DNA of 64,000 bases. Source: Cocleimonas flava (GTDB lineage: Bacteria > Pseudomonadota > Gammaproteobacteria > Thiotrichales > Thiotrichaceae). Numbering within the stretch: position 1 is the first letter of the stretch; each line of letters starts with the position of its first letter. The stretch covers positions 805,901 to 869,900 of the forward strand of contig NZ_SMFQ01000004.1 in assembly GCF_004339015.1 (NCBI RefSeq). Reading direction: 5' to 3'. This document shows, in pieces, positions 19,778 through 27,464 of this stretch. The notes below the pieces were generated by a model. It was not told the origin of the DNA. It ran no database searches and saw nothing but the letters and a program-made list of their open reading frames with translations. The translations under genes and the position numbers were made by a program.

Positions 19778-20641
19778 TTACTGCTTGGCCGGGGCCACAT
19801 TGTTCAGGAAAAAGAATGCATTATTTTCTATCGATGCTCTGAGGCTTTTAAAATTACTATCCTTACTTTCGATAAAACCATCTCTATTCTTGATGATGAA
19901 TACTTCTTTAGGCGTGTTTAACAAACCTTTCTTAAGACCTTTTAGATAAACGGGGTCCAACCCTTCACGAGCAACCCAGGATTGTGTCGGCGCTTTAAAT
20001 CTTGCTAATGCTCTTATTCTTTTACTGAAGTTTTTATTTCTAAGAATATCTTCTTTAAAAGCCCCGGCATCGTACACTTCACGAATAATCGCTATGGCGA
20101 CATTATCGTGTCGTCCCAAGTAGTTATAACCCGCCAAATCATCTGCGCTGATACCATTTTCAAATAAGAATTTTTGAGATAAATATCTGCCTATCGTGGA
20201 TGATTTATTGCCAAAGGCAAAACTCTTACCTTTCAGATCTTCCAACTTTTTTATAGGACTATCTTTAAGTACGCCGATTACCCCATCATAATAAGGTTGG
20301 CCTTTATTGGATTCTGCCGCAAGGATTGAGACATTTGGACTTCTACGTTTGACTTCAACGTATGAAGCACCGCCTAAACGTGAGAAATCAATTTTTTTAT
20401 TCACAAGCGCATCGACGGCATCTTTGTAGGCAGGAAAAAAGACGACATTAATTTCTACTTTTTGATTAAGCTGCTCACCCAGATTTTTTTCAAGATTTTT
20501 CAGAATGGGGGCATTTTGATCATCCACCCAGTTACGCCGTTCAGAACCATAAACCCCAAAGTTTAGTTTTACGGTTTCCGCGTATACAGGTACTGATAGT
20601 TGAGCAAAAAGTATTGTTATAAATAATAGTTTTTTAATCAT
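19778..20641 (-). CDS. PhnD-like periplasmic substrate-binding protein
   Basis: The 287-residue protein has a signal peptide ending near VPVYA. Its fold markers are those of phosphate/phosphonate-type binding proteins: LNFGVYG at the start, DAVDALVNKKIDFSRLGGASYVE, ILAAESNKGQPYYDGVIGV, LKGKSFAFGNKSSTIGRYL and DAGAFKEDIL. No ABC permease or ATPase is adjacent, so it may be an orphan receptor or may serve a distant transporter. The ligand is unknown. Confidence 0.85.
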   Translation of the reverse strand: MIKKLLFITILFAQLSVPVYAETVKLNFGVYGSERRNWVDDQNAPILKNLEKNLGEQLNQKVEINVVFFPAYKDAVDALVNKKIDFSRLGGASYVEVKRRSPNVSILAAESNKGQPYYDGVIGVLKDSPIKKLEDLKGKSFAFGNKSSTIGRYLSQKFLFENGISADDLAGYNYLGRHDNVAIAIIREVYDAGAFKEDILRNKNFSKRIRALARFKAPTQSWVAREGLDPVYLKGLKKGLLNTPKEVFIIKNRDGFIESKDSNFKSLRASIENNAFFFLNNVAPAKQ

Positions 20642-20900
20642 TGCATTGGCTTTTCAAATTAATAAAAAGTCTCCCCCAAAGCAACTTGGATCTCACTAGC
20701 CACATATCTGTTATTTACCTCTTATTTTTACTATGCAACCGTCAATAAACGTTATTTGCAGACAACCTTATCGCATCTAACATTTAATATATATTGATAA
20801 ATATCATTTATTTAAGTTGTGCACAATTATTTGATTATACAAGACTCTTAATTGGTCGAGCAATTTTTAAAATTAATCCACCCGATAAAAAAGCCATTCT

Positions 20901-21749
20901 TTAAAACCCATAGATAATACTTAGAGTGTCCTGATCACGAACGACCACCAAATCAATGTTACGGGAATGAGTTAATTCATTGATGATAAATTGTTGCATG
21001 CCCGGTCCTTCAAAAGTTTGACCATTGAGGCTGGTTAAAATATCACCGCTTTGAAAGCCTAGTCGAATAAACTGATCTGCATTTCCACCTGGCATAATTT
21101 TATACCCAAGAAACTGTCCCTGTTCATAAACGGCATAAGGCCGCCTGATCATTAATAAGCGAATTGGGTTTCTACGTTTATCCTGTTCCAGCATAACTCG
21201 TTGTTGAAAAATATCTTCATCAGCGCCCTTCACATCATTAAAAATCTCATTCAAATATTGCACCTTAGTTTGACTTCCATAGCCCCCCATTTCTAACACA
21301 TGCTTTTCGCCATAATAGTTAACCACTACTTTATCCCTAGTGATTTCATCGACAATCGCTCTTTGGTAGATCATTGATTTTATTTGATAAACCTCCTGCA
21401 CTCCTCCATGCTGAGAGATCAATGCATAACTGCTATTATCGCCTTTGTAAACAATGCCATGTAGCCTGAAATTTAAATCTGCAAAAGGAATAGAAGGTTT
21501 CAAGTCTGCGAGAATAATAGGAAGCTTGTTAGTATCGACCTGCTTATTTAATTTCTGTATTACATGAAAAAGCTCAGAGAAGAAACTTTGTTCGTTTGCT
21601 GAATCGGTGTTTTTCCTGGTTGATATGCTACTTTGGGGATGATCTATACGCTTGGTATTCATCGCAATAAATGCCAAAAGAATACTTAGAATGACAATAA
21701 TAGTCGTTCTACTGGTGAAAAATATTGTGGAAGATTTACTATAAGTCAC
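20901..21749 (-). CDS. GspC-like protein (HR and PDZ domains), orphan
   Basis: The 282-residue protein has one N-terminal membrane segment (about residues 15-31). Around residues 85-165 lies a type II secretion GspC homology region (FRLHGIVYKGDNSSYALISQHGGVQEVYQIKS...). A C-terminal PDZ-like domain (about 200-280) follows, with GYKIMPGGNADQFIRLGFQSGDILTSLNGQ. GspC links the inner-membrane platform to the secretin. No other gsp gene is in the window, so it is either displaced from its operon or a recruited PDZ anchor. Confidence 0.8.
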   Translation of the reverse strand: MTYSKSSTIFFTSRTTIIVILSILLAFIAMNTKRIDHPQSSISTRKNTDSANEQSFFSELFHVIQKLNKQVDTNKLPIILADLKPSIPFADLNFRLHGIVYKGDNSSYALISQHGGVQEVYQIKSMIYQRAIVDEITRDKVVVNYYGEKHVLEMGGYGSQTKVQYLNEIFNDVKGADEDIFQQRVMLEQDKRRNPIRLLMIRRPYAVYEQGQFLGYKIMPGGNADQFIRLGFQSGDILTSLNGQTFEGPGMQQFIINELTHSRNIDLVVVRDQDTLSIIYGF

Positions 21750-21905
21750 TAAGCTCCTTATACCAAACGCTGATAATTTACCAAAACCTGAGAATTATTG
21801 CTCAGCAGCTTTACTAATTATAGTCTATTTAATAACAATGTATTTAAGCCCAATAACTCAATGGCTTAGATGAACTTTCAAAATTATAGATAAATATGAG
21901 AGACA

Positions 21906-21933
21906 AAAAAAAGCGGACCGGAGTCCGCTTTAT
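21906..21933 (-). terminator. Strong minus-strand intrinsic terminator
   Basis: AAAGCGGAC-cgga-GTCCGCTTT is a perfect 9-bp stem, followed on the minus strand by T8. It lies about 570 bp past the nitroreductase stop and about 155 bp before the GspC-like start, so it more likely ends a separate short transcript. Confidence 0.85.
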
Positions 21934-21949
21934 ATAATGGATTTAAGAT

Positions 21950-22027
21950 TTAATTGATCGTCTCACCAAACCATAATGAGATTAATAACCAACTAATCGA
22001 TAGTAGACAATGAAATAAAACCACCAA
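21950..22027 (-). CDS. Possible 25-residue hydrophobic peptide
   Basis: A TTG (or GTG, one codon later) start opens a frame with LFHCLLSISWLLISLWF in the middle and the tail GETIN, ending 17 bp before the strong terminator. A purine stretch (aagaga) is about 8 bp upstream. The composition would suit a single membrane helix. Evidence is only position and composition; the transcript could equally be a non-coding RNA. Confidence 0.3.
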   Translation of the reverse strand: MVVLFHCLLSISWLLISLWFGETIN

Positions 22028-22040
22028 CGATTATTCTCTT

Positions 22041-22064
22041 ATACCCTCACATTGAGCCCAAATG
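22041..22064 (-). repeat. Second copy of the ggt leader motif
   Basis: The minus strand carries GGGCTCAATGTGAGGGTATA, nearly identical to the sequence just before the ggt ATG (10381-10404). It lies 14 bp upstream of the possible small frame ending at 21950. Confidence 0.5.
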
Positions 22065-22500
22065 ATACTTAAGTTCTCTTCCTTAAGACTCAATTCTTGA
22101 TCGAAAAACGTTATAAAAAACACTTTTCAAAATGACTTGTTGTAAGTTAATTTTTTCGGATTTCTGATAATTATTACTGACTATTTAAGAACAACTATTC
22201 TTTCGCTTTATTCTTCAGTTATATAAATATGAATCAATCAGAATACGTGTTGTTTTCCCTCTCTTAAGCGTTTTGTGCTTTTAATTATTATTAACTTACT
22301 TAACGTAGGTTTAAATTTACTCGCAATTATCTTGTTAGTAAAGTATTTTATTTGCACACTATTAAAATAGTTGACTTAAATCAATCTCAGCCTTGTTGAT
22401 GGATTTAATACGAGAGTCATCAAGAGATTGTTTTTATTTGATATTTAGAAATAAATATCATACTCCTTTAGATAAAAGGAGCATGGCAAAGGATGTGAAA

Positions 22501-23253
22501 TTATTTAATCAGTAATCCGCGATTGTTTAAAAAAGATCGCATATGCTCGCGCTTTTTATCCTGAACGGCTTTCGCTGTTTGCTCTGACCAATTAGAAACA
22601 CGTGTTTTACCTGAACGAGATTGGTAATAAGCTTCCATCTGTGCGTCATAAGACTCAATTTGAGATTCCACTTTTTCAGCTGCGTAATGGTCATGATGCA
22701 AAATAGTTGTTACTGGAAAGCGAGGTTTAACATCAGGGTCTATCGAAGGCCAACCTAAACACATGCCAAATACCGGATAAACCTCATCGGGTAATCCGAG
22801 TAAATCAGACACCAATTGCGGATTATTGCGAATCCCCCCTATAAAAACTCCACCCATACCCATCGATTCAGCGGCCAGCAGGACATTCTGAGCCATTAAA
22901 GCTACATCAACACTAGCTGCCAAAAAGTGCTCGGTGTTTCCCTCTAGCTTACCTGCCCCCTGTTCGATGCAGGCTACTTCGATACGTTTTAAATCTGCAC
23001 AAAACACTAAAAACTCAGGGGCATCTTCTACCCAGGTTTGCCCACCTGCGGCTTCTGCAATCTGACGTCGCGTATCACTATTGGTAACACGAATCACTGA
23101 ATAAGCCTGAATAAAACTGGATGATGCCGCTGCCTGCCCACATTCAATGATTGTTTCCAGTGTTTCGGTATCTATGGATTTATCTTGAAATTTCCGAATC
23201 GAACGATGACTCAGCATCGTCTCTATCACTTTATTATTTGTTTGATCTAACAT
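22501..23253 (-). CDS. nfsA: Oxygen-insensitive NAD(P)H nitroreductase, NfsA-like
   Basis: The 250-residue flavoprotein has the nitroreductase FMN-binding start MLSHRSIRKFQDKSID, SSSFIQAYSVIRV, the central helix DVALMAQNVLLAAESMGMGGVFIGGIRNN, and the NfsA-type C-terminal LGWPSIDPDVKPRFP followed by a long helical tail. It reduces nitroaromatics and quinones in the cytoplasm. The family's physiological substrate is usually unclear. It is immediately downstream of, but not overlapping, the TRAP permease gene on the same strand. Confidence 0.9.
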   Translation of the reverse strand: MLDQTNNKVIETMLSHRSIRKFQDKSIDTETLETIIECGQAAASSSFIQAYSVIRVTNSDTRRQIAEAAGGQTWVEDAPEFLVFCADLKRIEVACIEQGAGKLEGNTEHFLAASVDVALMAQNVLLAAESMGMGGVFIGGIRNNPQLVSDLLGLPDEVYPVFGMCLGWPSIDPDVKPRFPVTTILHHDHYAAEKVESQIESYDAQMEAYYQSRSGKTRVSNWSEQTAKAVQDKKREHMRSFLNNRGLLIK

Positions 23254-23331
23254 AATCCTGTATCAACTTGGTGTTTGTTTAATCTATACAATGCGTATAA
23301 AAACGCGCATTAAAACAATTGTCTCGTTAAT

Positions 23332-25572
23332 TTATGCTGCGCTTTCAGTGAGGCTTTCTTTCAATAAACCTTTATGTGTCAACACTACGACAAGGGTAAT
23401 CAACGCTGCACCCACTATATTCGCCATAATATTTAAAGGTAGGAAAGCACCAATAATGCCTAATATTAATAGCGGGTAATGCCAGATTTTCAAGGGGCCT
23501 TCAGCGTAATTCTGTACCAAACAATTCAGTGCATAAATGCCAAATAGCCCAAAGAAACCAATCTGAATAATTTCCATCCAGCTGCCACTAATCAGAGGTG
23601 TATAAGCAAACATCAAAGGCACAATATATAAACCTTTTGCGATTTTCCATGCTTGGAAACCGGTCGCCATAGGCGGTGATTTTGCAATACCCGCAGCGGT
23701 AAATGCGGCTAAACACACTGGTGGAGTAACATTACTGTCCTGACTCAGCCAGAACACGATTAAATGTGCAATCAGTAAGTACATGGTTAATTGTTCAGCA
23801 TCGACCAATACTGGACGAAGCGTTATAGCCACTTCAAACGGAATAGCAGACATTAACTCTAGCGCTTCGGGTCGAGTCATCCCTGTGGCTATCGACGCTA
23901 CATGTGGACTGTCGACTAACATAAACATAGCCGACTTACCTGGATCAGCTATCCCTTGAACCAATTGATCAACGATTACACCATCCGCTAATATCCCAGC
24001 CAAAGCAGGAGCACTCAAAATAGCGAGAATAATATAAGCAGCAGTAACTGGTAGCCCCATGCCCAAGACCAATGATGCTAATCCTATGAGTATGATGGCA
24101 ACTACCATCGACCCCTGAGACCATTGCGCGATCATCAACGAGAAGCTATTACCGATGCCACTGGTAACAATCGCATTATTCATAATGCCGATAGCCACCA
24201 ACAAAACACCGGTCAAAATTGATGCTCGAATACCAAACATAAAGGCTTCAGCAATGCGCGAGAGGCCCATCACCGTAGGTTTAAAATCATCGCGGTTTAA
24301 TATTTTGCCAATCACTAACGTTGCCCAGGATACCAACACCAATGCTGCAATCGCCCATGACGCTGCATAACTCGGGGTTACACCTGTCATTAGCAACCAG
24401 ATCATCACCGTTAAAGGAAGGATGAAGGTTAAGCCACCAGAGATGATTTTACCTTTATCAATAACCAAGTCCTGATCATCACCTACTTTGTATTTAACCG
24501 CTTCGATACGCACGATAAATGCAACAGAAAGGAAATAAAGAATCGCAGGTACAACCGAAACCGCCACAATGGTCGAATACGGAATAGACGTGTAACTCGC
24601 CATAACAAAGGCACCAGCACCCATTATTGGTGGCATTAACTGCCCACCGGTAGATGCCGCCGCTTCAACACCGCCTGCGAACCTGCCACGAAAACCATTA
24701 GACTTCATCAATGGAATCGTAATAACGCCTGTAGACGCTGTATTGGCTATCGCTGAACCACTAATCGTGCCTGTTAAGGCAGATGATAGAACCGCAACAA
24801 ATGCAGCACCACCACGGATACGCCCTGCAACTAATTTTGAACTTTCGATAACAAAATCACTGGCGCCTGAGACCACCAGAAAACCACCAAAAATCATGAA
24901 CAAGGTAATATTTGTGGATGAGATGCTCGCCAAAATTCCGAACATACCTTCGTCGTTAAACAAAGAGCGGAACATGATGTCATTGAGTGGCAAACTAGCC
25001 GAACGAAAAACACCCGGTAACTGTTCGCCTAAAAACATAATATAGGACAGCGACAACAGGATGAGTATTGGAATTACCCAACCAGATACTCTTCGGGATA
25101 AATCCAGCGCAGCAAATAGTAGTATTCCGCCTGCTAACCAATCCACAGGACTAAACTGCCAAGACTGGCCGGTAACCGCTAAAGTATCATCATAAATTCG
25201 CGATTCTGATGCGGCCACCCAGAGCGCAGATGCAGCAACGAGTAAACCATAAAAGAGATCAAGCTTAATCGCCCAGGGTTTGTGTTTATTCTTGCCAAAA
25301 GCGCTATAAATAGTAGAAGCTAAAAAAGCAAAGCCTGCAAAATGAATCGCATTTTGCCAAAGCCCCGGCTCATTAAGAAAAATATTAGTGAGGATATGCC
25401 AAACACCAAAGGCTACCGCTAATGCTGCAATAAACCATTCCAAAGGCGTTTTAGATTCTCCCCTTTTAATATCTTCAAGCATCAACCACTCATCACGGAG
25501 ATTTTGAGAGGCGAGTAGTTCAAGCTCAGTGTCGTTGTCTGCTGCTTCGTTATTTTGTGTTTTATTATTCAT
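23332..25572 (-). CDS. TRAP transporter fused permease (DctQ-DctM type, TAXI class)
   Basis: The 746-residue membrane protein has a charged N-terminus, a four-helix DctQ-like region, and then a large DctM-like region. DctM family signatures are GRIRGGAAFVAVLSSALTGTISGSAIANTASTGVITIPLMK, GQLMPPIMGAGAFVMASYT and GLPVTAAYIILAI. Such fusions usually work with a TAXI-type binding protein, which is not adjacent here. The substrate is unknown. The 151-aa exported protein upstream (25590) may be co-transcribed. Confidence 0.9.
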   Translation of the reverse strand: MNNKTQNNEAADNDTELELLASQNLRDEWLMLEDIKRGESKTPLEWFIAALAVAFGVWHILTNIFLNEPGLWQNAIHFAGFAFLASTIYSAFGKNKHKPWAIKLDLFYGLLVAASALWVAASESRIYDDTLAVTGQSWQFSPVDWLAGGILLFAALDLSRRVSGWVIPILILLSLSYIMFLGEQLPGVFRSASLPLNDIMFRSLFNDEGMFGILASISSTNITLFMIFGGFLVVSGASDFVIESSKLVAGRIRGGAAFVAVLSSALTGTISGSAIANTASTGVITIPLMKSNGFRGRFAGGVEAAASTGGQLMPPIMGAGAFVMASYTSIPYSTIVAVSVVPAILYFLSVAFIVRIEAVKYKVGDDQDLVIDKGKIISGGLTFILPLTVMIWLLMTGVTPSYAASWAIAALVLVSWATLVIGKILNRDDFKPTVMGLSRIAEAFMFGIRASILTGVLLVAIGIMNNAIVTSGIGNSFSLMIAQWSQGSMVVAIILIGLASLVLGMGLPVTAAYIILAILSAPALAGILADGVIVDQLVQGIADPGKSAMFMLVDSPHVASIATGMTRPEALELMSAIPFEVAITLRPVLVDAEQLTMYLLIAHLIVFWLSQDSNVTPPVCLAAFTAAGIAKSPPMATGFQAWKIAKGLYIVPLMFAYTPLISGSWMEIIQIGFFGLFGIYALNCLVQNYAEGPLKIWHYPLLILGIIGAFLPLNIMANIVGAALITLVVVLTHKGLLKESLTESAA

Positions 25573-25589
25573 AGTTGATTAGTAATCGT

Positions 25590-26045
25590 TTATTTGTACA
25601 GAATGTCCAGGTTATCTTTAAAGCTAACGCCATTCACAACCCAGTTTTTCTCGGGCTTATAAAACGTTATCTTCCAGTAAATAGCGTGATTATTAAATTT
25701 ATGTAGATAGTAATAACGTAAAAATGAATCTCCTATTTTTTCTTTACTCACCATTTCCAAACCGACAGCCTGACCAAATCGCTGATCAACAATGGGCCAC
25801 TGCTTTTCTATGGTTTTAATAAGATTATCAAGCTCAACTTTAGGTAAAGGCCAATGTGGCTTAGCTACTGCCATTCCCTCAGTAAATTCTTTTTTGATGA
25901 AATGACCAACCATCTTATCCGCTAGTGCTTTTGTATCAATTTGGTTTTTAAGTTCTTTGGCGTGAATAACCCCTGATGCGAAAGAGAGAAAGAATAGGAA
26001 AAACACACTGAGAAGAAAGGGCAATCGCAACTTCATCATTAACAC
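25590..26045 (-). CDS. Small exported protein, possibly DUF4019-like
   Basis: The 151-residue protein has a clear signal peptide (hydrophobic LPFLLSVFFLFFLSFASG, then IHA). The mature part contains WPIVDQRFGQAVGLEMVSKEKIGDSFLRYYYLHKF and ends in a strand-rich segment WKITFYKPEKNWVVNGVSF, resembling small alpha+beta DUF4019/NTF2-like proteins. It ends 17 bp before the TRAP permease start and could modulate it, but this is inference. Several Met codons at the start make the exact N-terminus uncertain. Confidence 0.7.
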   Translation of the reverse strand: MLMMKLRLPFLLSVFFLFFLSFASGVIHAKELKNQIDTKALADKMVGHFIKKEFTEGMAVAKPHWPLPKVELDNLIKTIEKQWPIVDQRFGQAVGLEMVSKEKIGDSFLRYYYLHKFNNHAIYWKITFYKPEKNWVVNGVSFKDNLDILYK

Positions 26046-26077
26046 TCTAGGTAAAAGTAAGAGTATAGAATAATAAA

Positions 26078-26109
26078 GTACACCCCCCCACTTTTATGGC
26101 ATTTTTTTG
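26078..26109 (+). repeat. C6-core element, variant copy 9, between divergent genes
   Basis: ACACCCCCCCACTTTTATGGC then a T-run. Unlike the other copies this one lies between two divergent 5' ends (25590 gene and FIST gene), so it cannot be the terminator of either. It could block read-through antisense to the small exported protein. Confidence 0.65.
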
Positions 26110-26330
26110 TAATTCTTCTGGAATAAATACTCGAATATCAAAACTTTACTTCTATTCAAAAATAGTTTTCATAGAAAAGAATTTTTTATACAAACCTTTT
26201 ATCCGAAGTTTTTACCACTACAGTTATTATTAGCTATTATGTTAATAATAATTATTCAGTATTTCTGGGCTTATTCCTCGAAATTTTAATCGTAACAAAA
26301 AAATATAATAAAAATAAACTCATCCACTTT

Positions 26331-27464
26331 ATGCATAAAAACCATTTCTCAGTCAGTTTTGATAATCAAATAAGAACCACAGAACATATTTCAAATTTGA
26401 TAAACAATGCCATGGAATCAGGCGCAAAAGGCGTTACCCTGATTATAGCGGCAGACTATATGCCTGAAATGGATTCTTTAAGCGCGTATTTAAAGACAAT
26501 TGACATCACAGTGTCTGGAGCAATATTCCCAGAAATAATTCATGATGACAGCTATTACAACGATGGGGCTGTCGTTATTGCATGGAACCACCCAATTCAG
26601 GTTAAGACATTTCTGGAAATAAGCAATACGCAGTCAGAACTGTATACCGAATCAAATTCAGACAGCAAACCACCCGATGTCGAAGGTTGTCTAATTTTTA
26701 TCGATGCTAAAGCAAAATGCTTAGAAGAAGCATTAGATGCCCTCTACTACCGAAATGAATTCGATTATAGATTTGCAGGTGGCGGTGCCGGCTACCTAAA
26801 GGACAATAAAAGACCTTGTATTTTTACCAATGACGGCATTCTTGAGGATGCCTTACAAACGATTAACTTACCTTTTTATCAAGACAATAAAATTTGTCAT
26901 GGTTGGTCAGCCTTATCTGGTCCGCACCTGGTTACCGAGGCATCAGGCTACCGTTTAAAAGCGTTAGATTACCTGCCCATTAAAGAGCAATATCGTAAGT
27001 TTATTCAAGACAATGTAGAAGAGGATATTTCTGACAAATCCATCGAAGAGCTATTAGGCCAACACCCCATCGGAATAAAGTATTACGACGAAGAACTCAT
27101 CGTACGTGATGCATTTCGTTATAGTGATGGTGCCATCGAATTTATGGGTGATATCCCAGAGTTTTCTAATATATACATTCTTGCGGGTGAGCCAAAATCC
27201 TTACTCAATTATGTTGATCAAAACCTGAATAATCTAATCATTGAAAACAAACCAGATCATAACTTATCGCTAATCTTTAGTTGTGTCGGTAGACGCGCGC
27301 ACATGGGGTCTGTCAGTGATACAGAACTTTCTCGAATTTCAAACGCATTAAAACCCACAGAATCAATTATTGGCACCGCTTCCCTAGGGGAACTGGTAAC
27401 CAACGAAGCGGGCTTATTACGTTTGCATAATATGTCACTTGTGGTATCCAGGATGTACAAATGA
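26331..27464 (+). CDS. FIST-domain signalling protein
   Basis: The 377-residue protein carries a FIST N domain (residues about 30-200) and a FIST C domain (about 215-360). Characteristic parts are GVTLIIAADY, VSGAIFPEII, FAGGGAGYLKDNKRPCIFTNDGI, HGWSALSGPHLVTEASGYRLKALD and the C-terminal LIFSCVGRRAHMG. FIST proteins are sensory; some (NosP) bind heme and NO and sit beside c-di-GMP enzymes. Its stop overlaps the GGDEF/EAL gene by 4 bp, so it very probably feeds a signal to that enzyme. Confidence 0.88.
   Translation: MHKNHFSVSFDNQIRTTEHISNLINNAMESGAKGVTLIIAADYMPEMDSLSAYLKTIDITVSGAIFPEIIHDDSYYNDGAVVIAWNHPIQVKTFLEISNTQSELYTESNSDSKPPDVEGCLIFIDAKAKCLEEALDALYYRNEFDYRFAGGGAGYLKDNKRPCIFTNDGILEDALQTINLPFYQDNKICHGWSALSGPHLVTEASGYRLKALDYLPIKEQYRKFIQDNVEEDISDKSIEELLGQHPIGIKYYDEELIVRDAFRYSDGAIEFMGDIPEFSNIYILAGEPKSLLNYVDQNLNNLIIENKPDHNLSLIFSCVGRRAHMGSVSDTELSRISNALKPTESIIGTASLGELVTNEAGLLRLHNMSLVVSRMYK

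Larger units (their letters stand above)
21750..22500. other. Long spacer with a probable small transcription unit
   Basis: These 751 bp between the GspC-like start and the nitroreductase end hold no ordinary gene. They contain a minus-strand intrinsic terminator (21906-21933), a possible 25-residue frame (21950-22027), a leader motif shared with ggt (22041-22064), and a hairpin TGATATTTA-gaaa-TAAATATCA near 22438-22459. Most of the rest is AT-rich and featureless. Confidence 0.6.
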
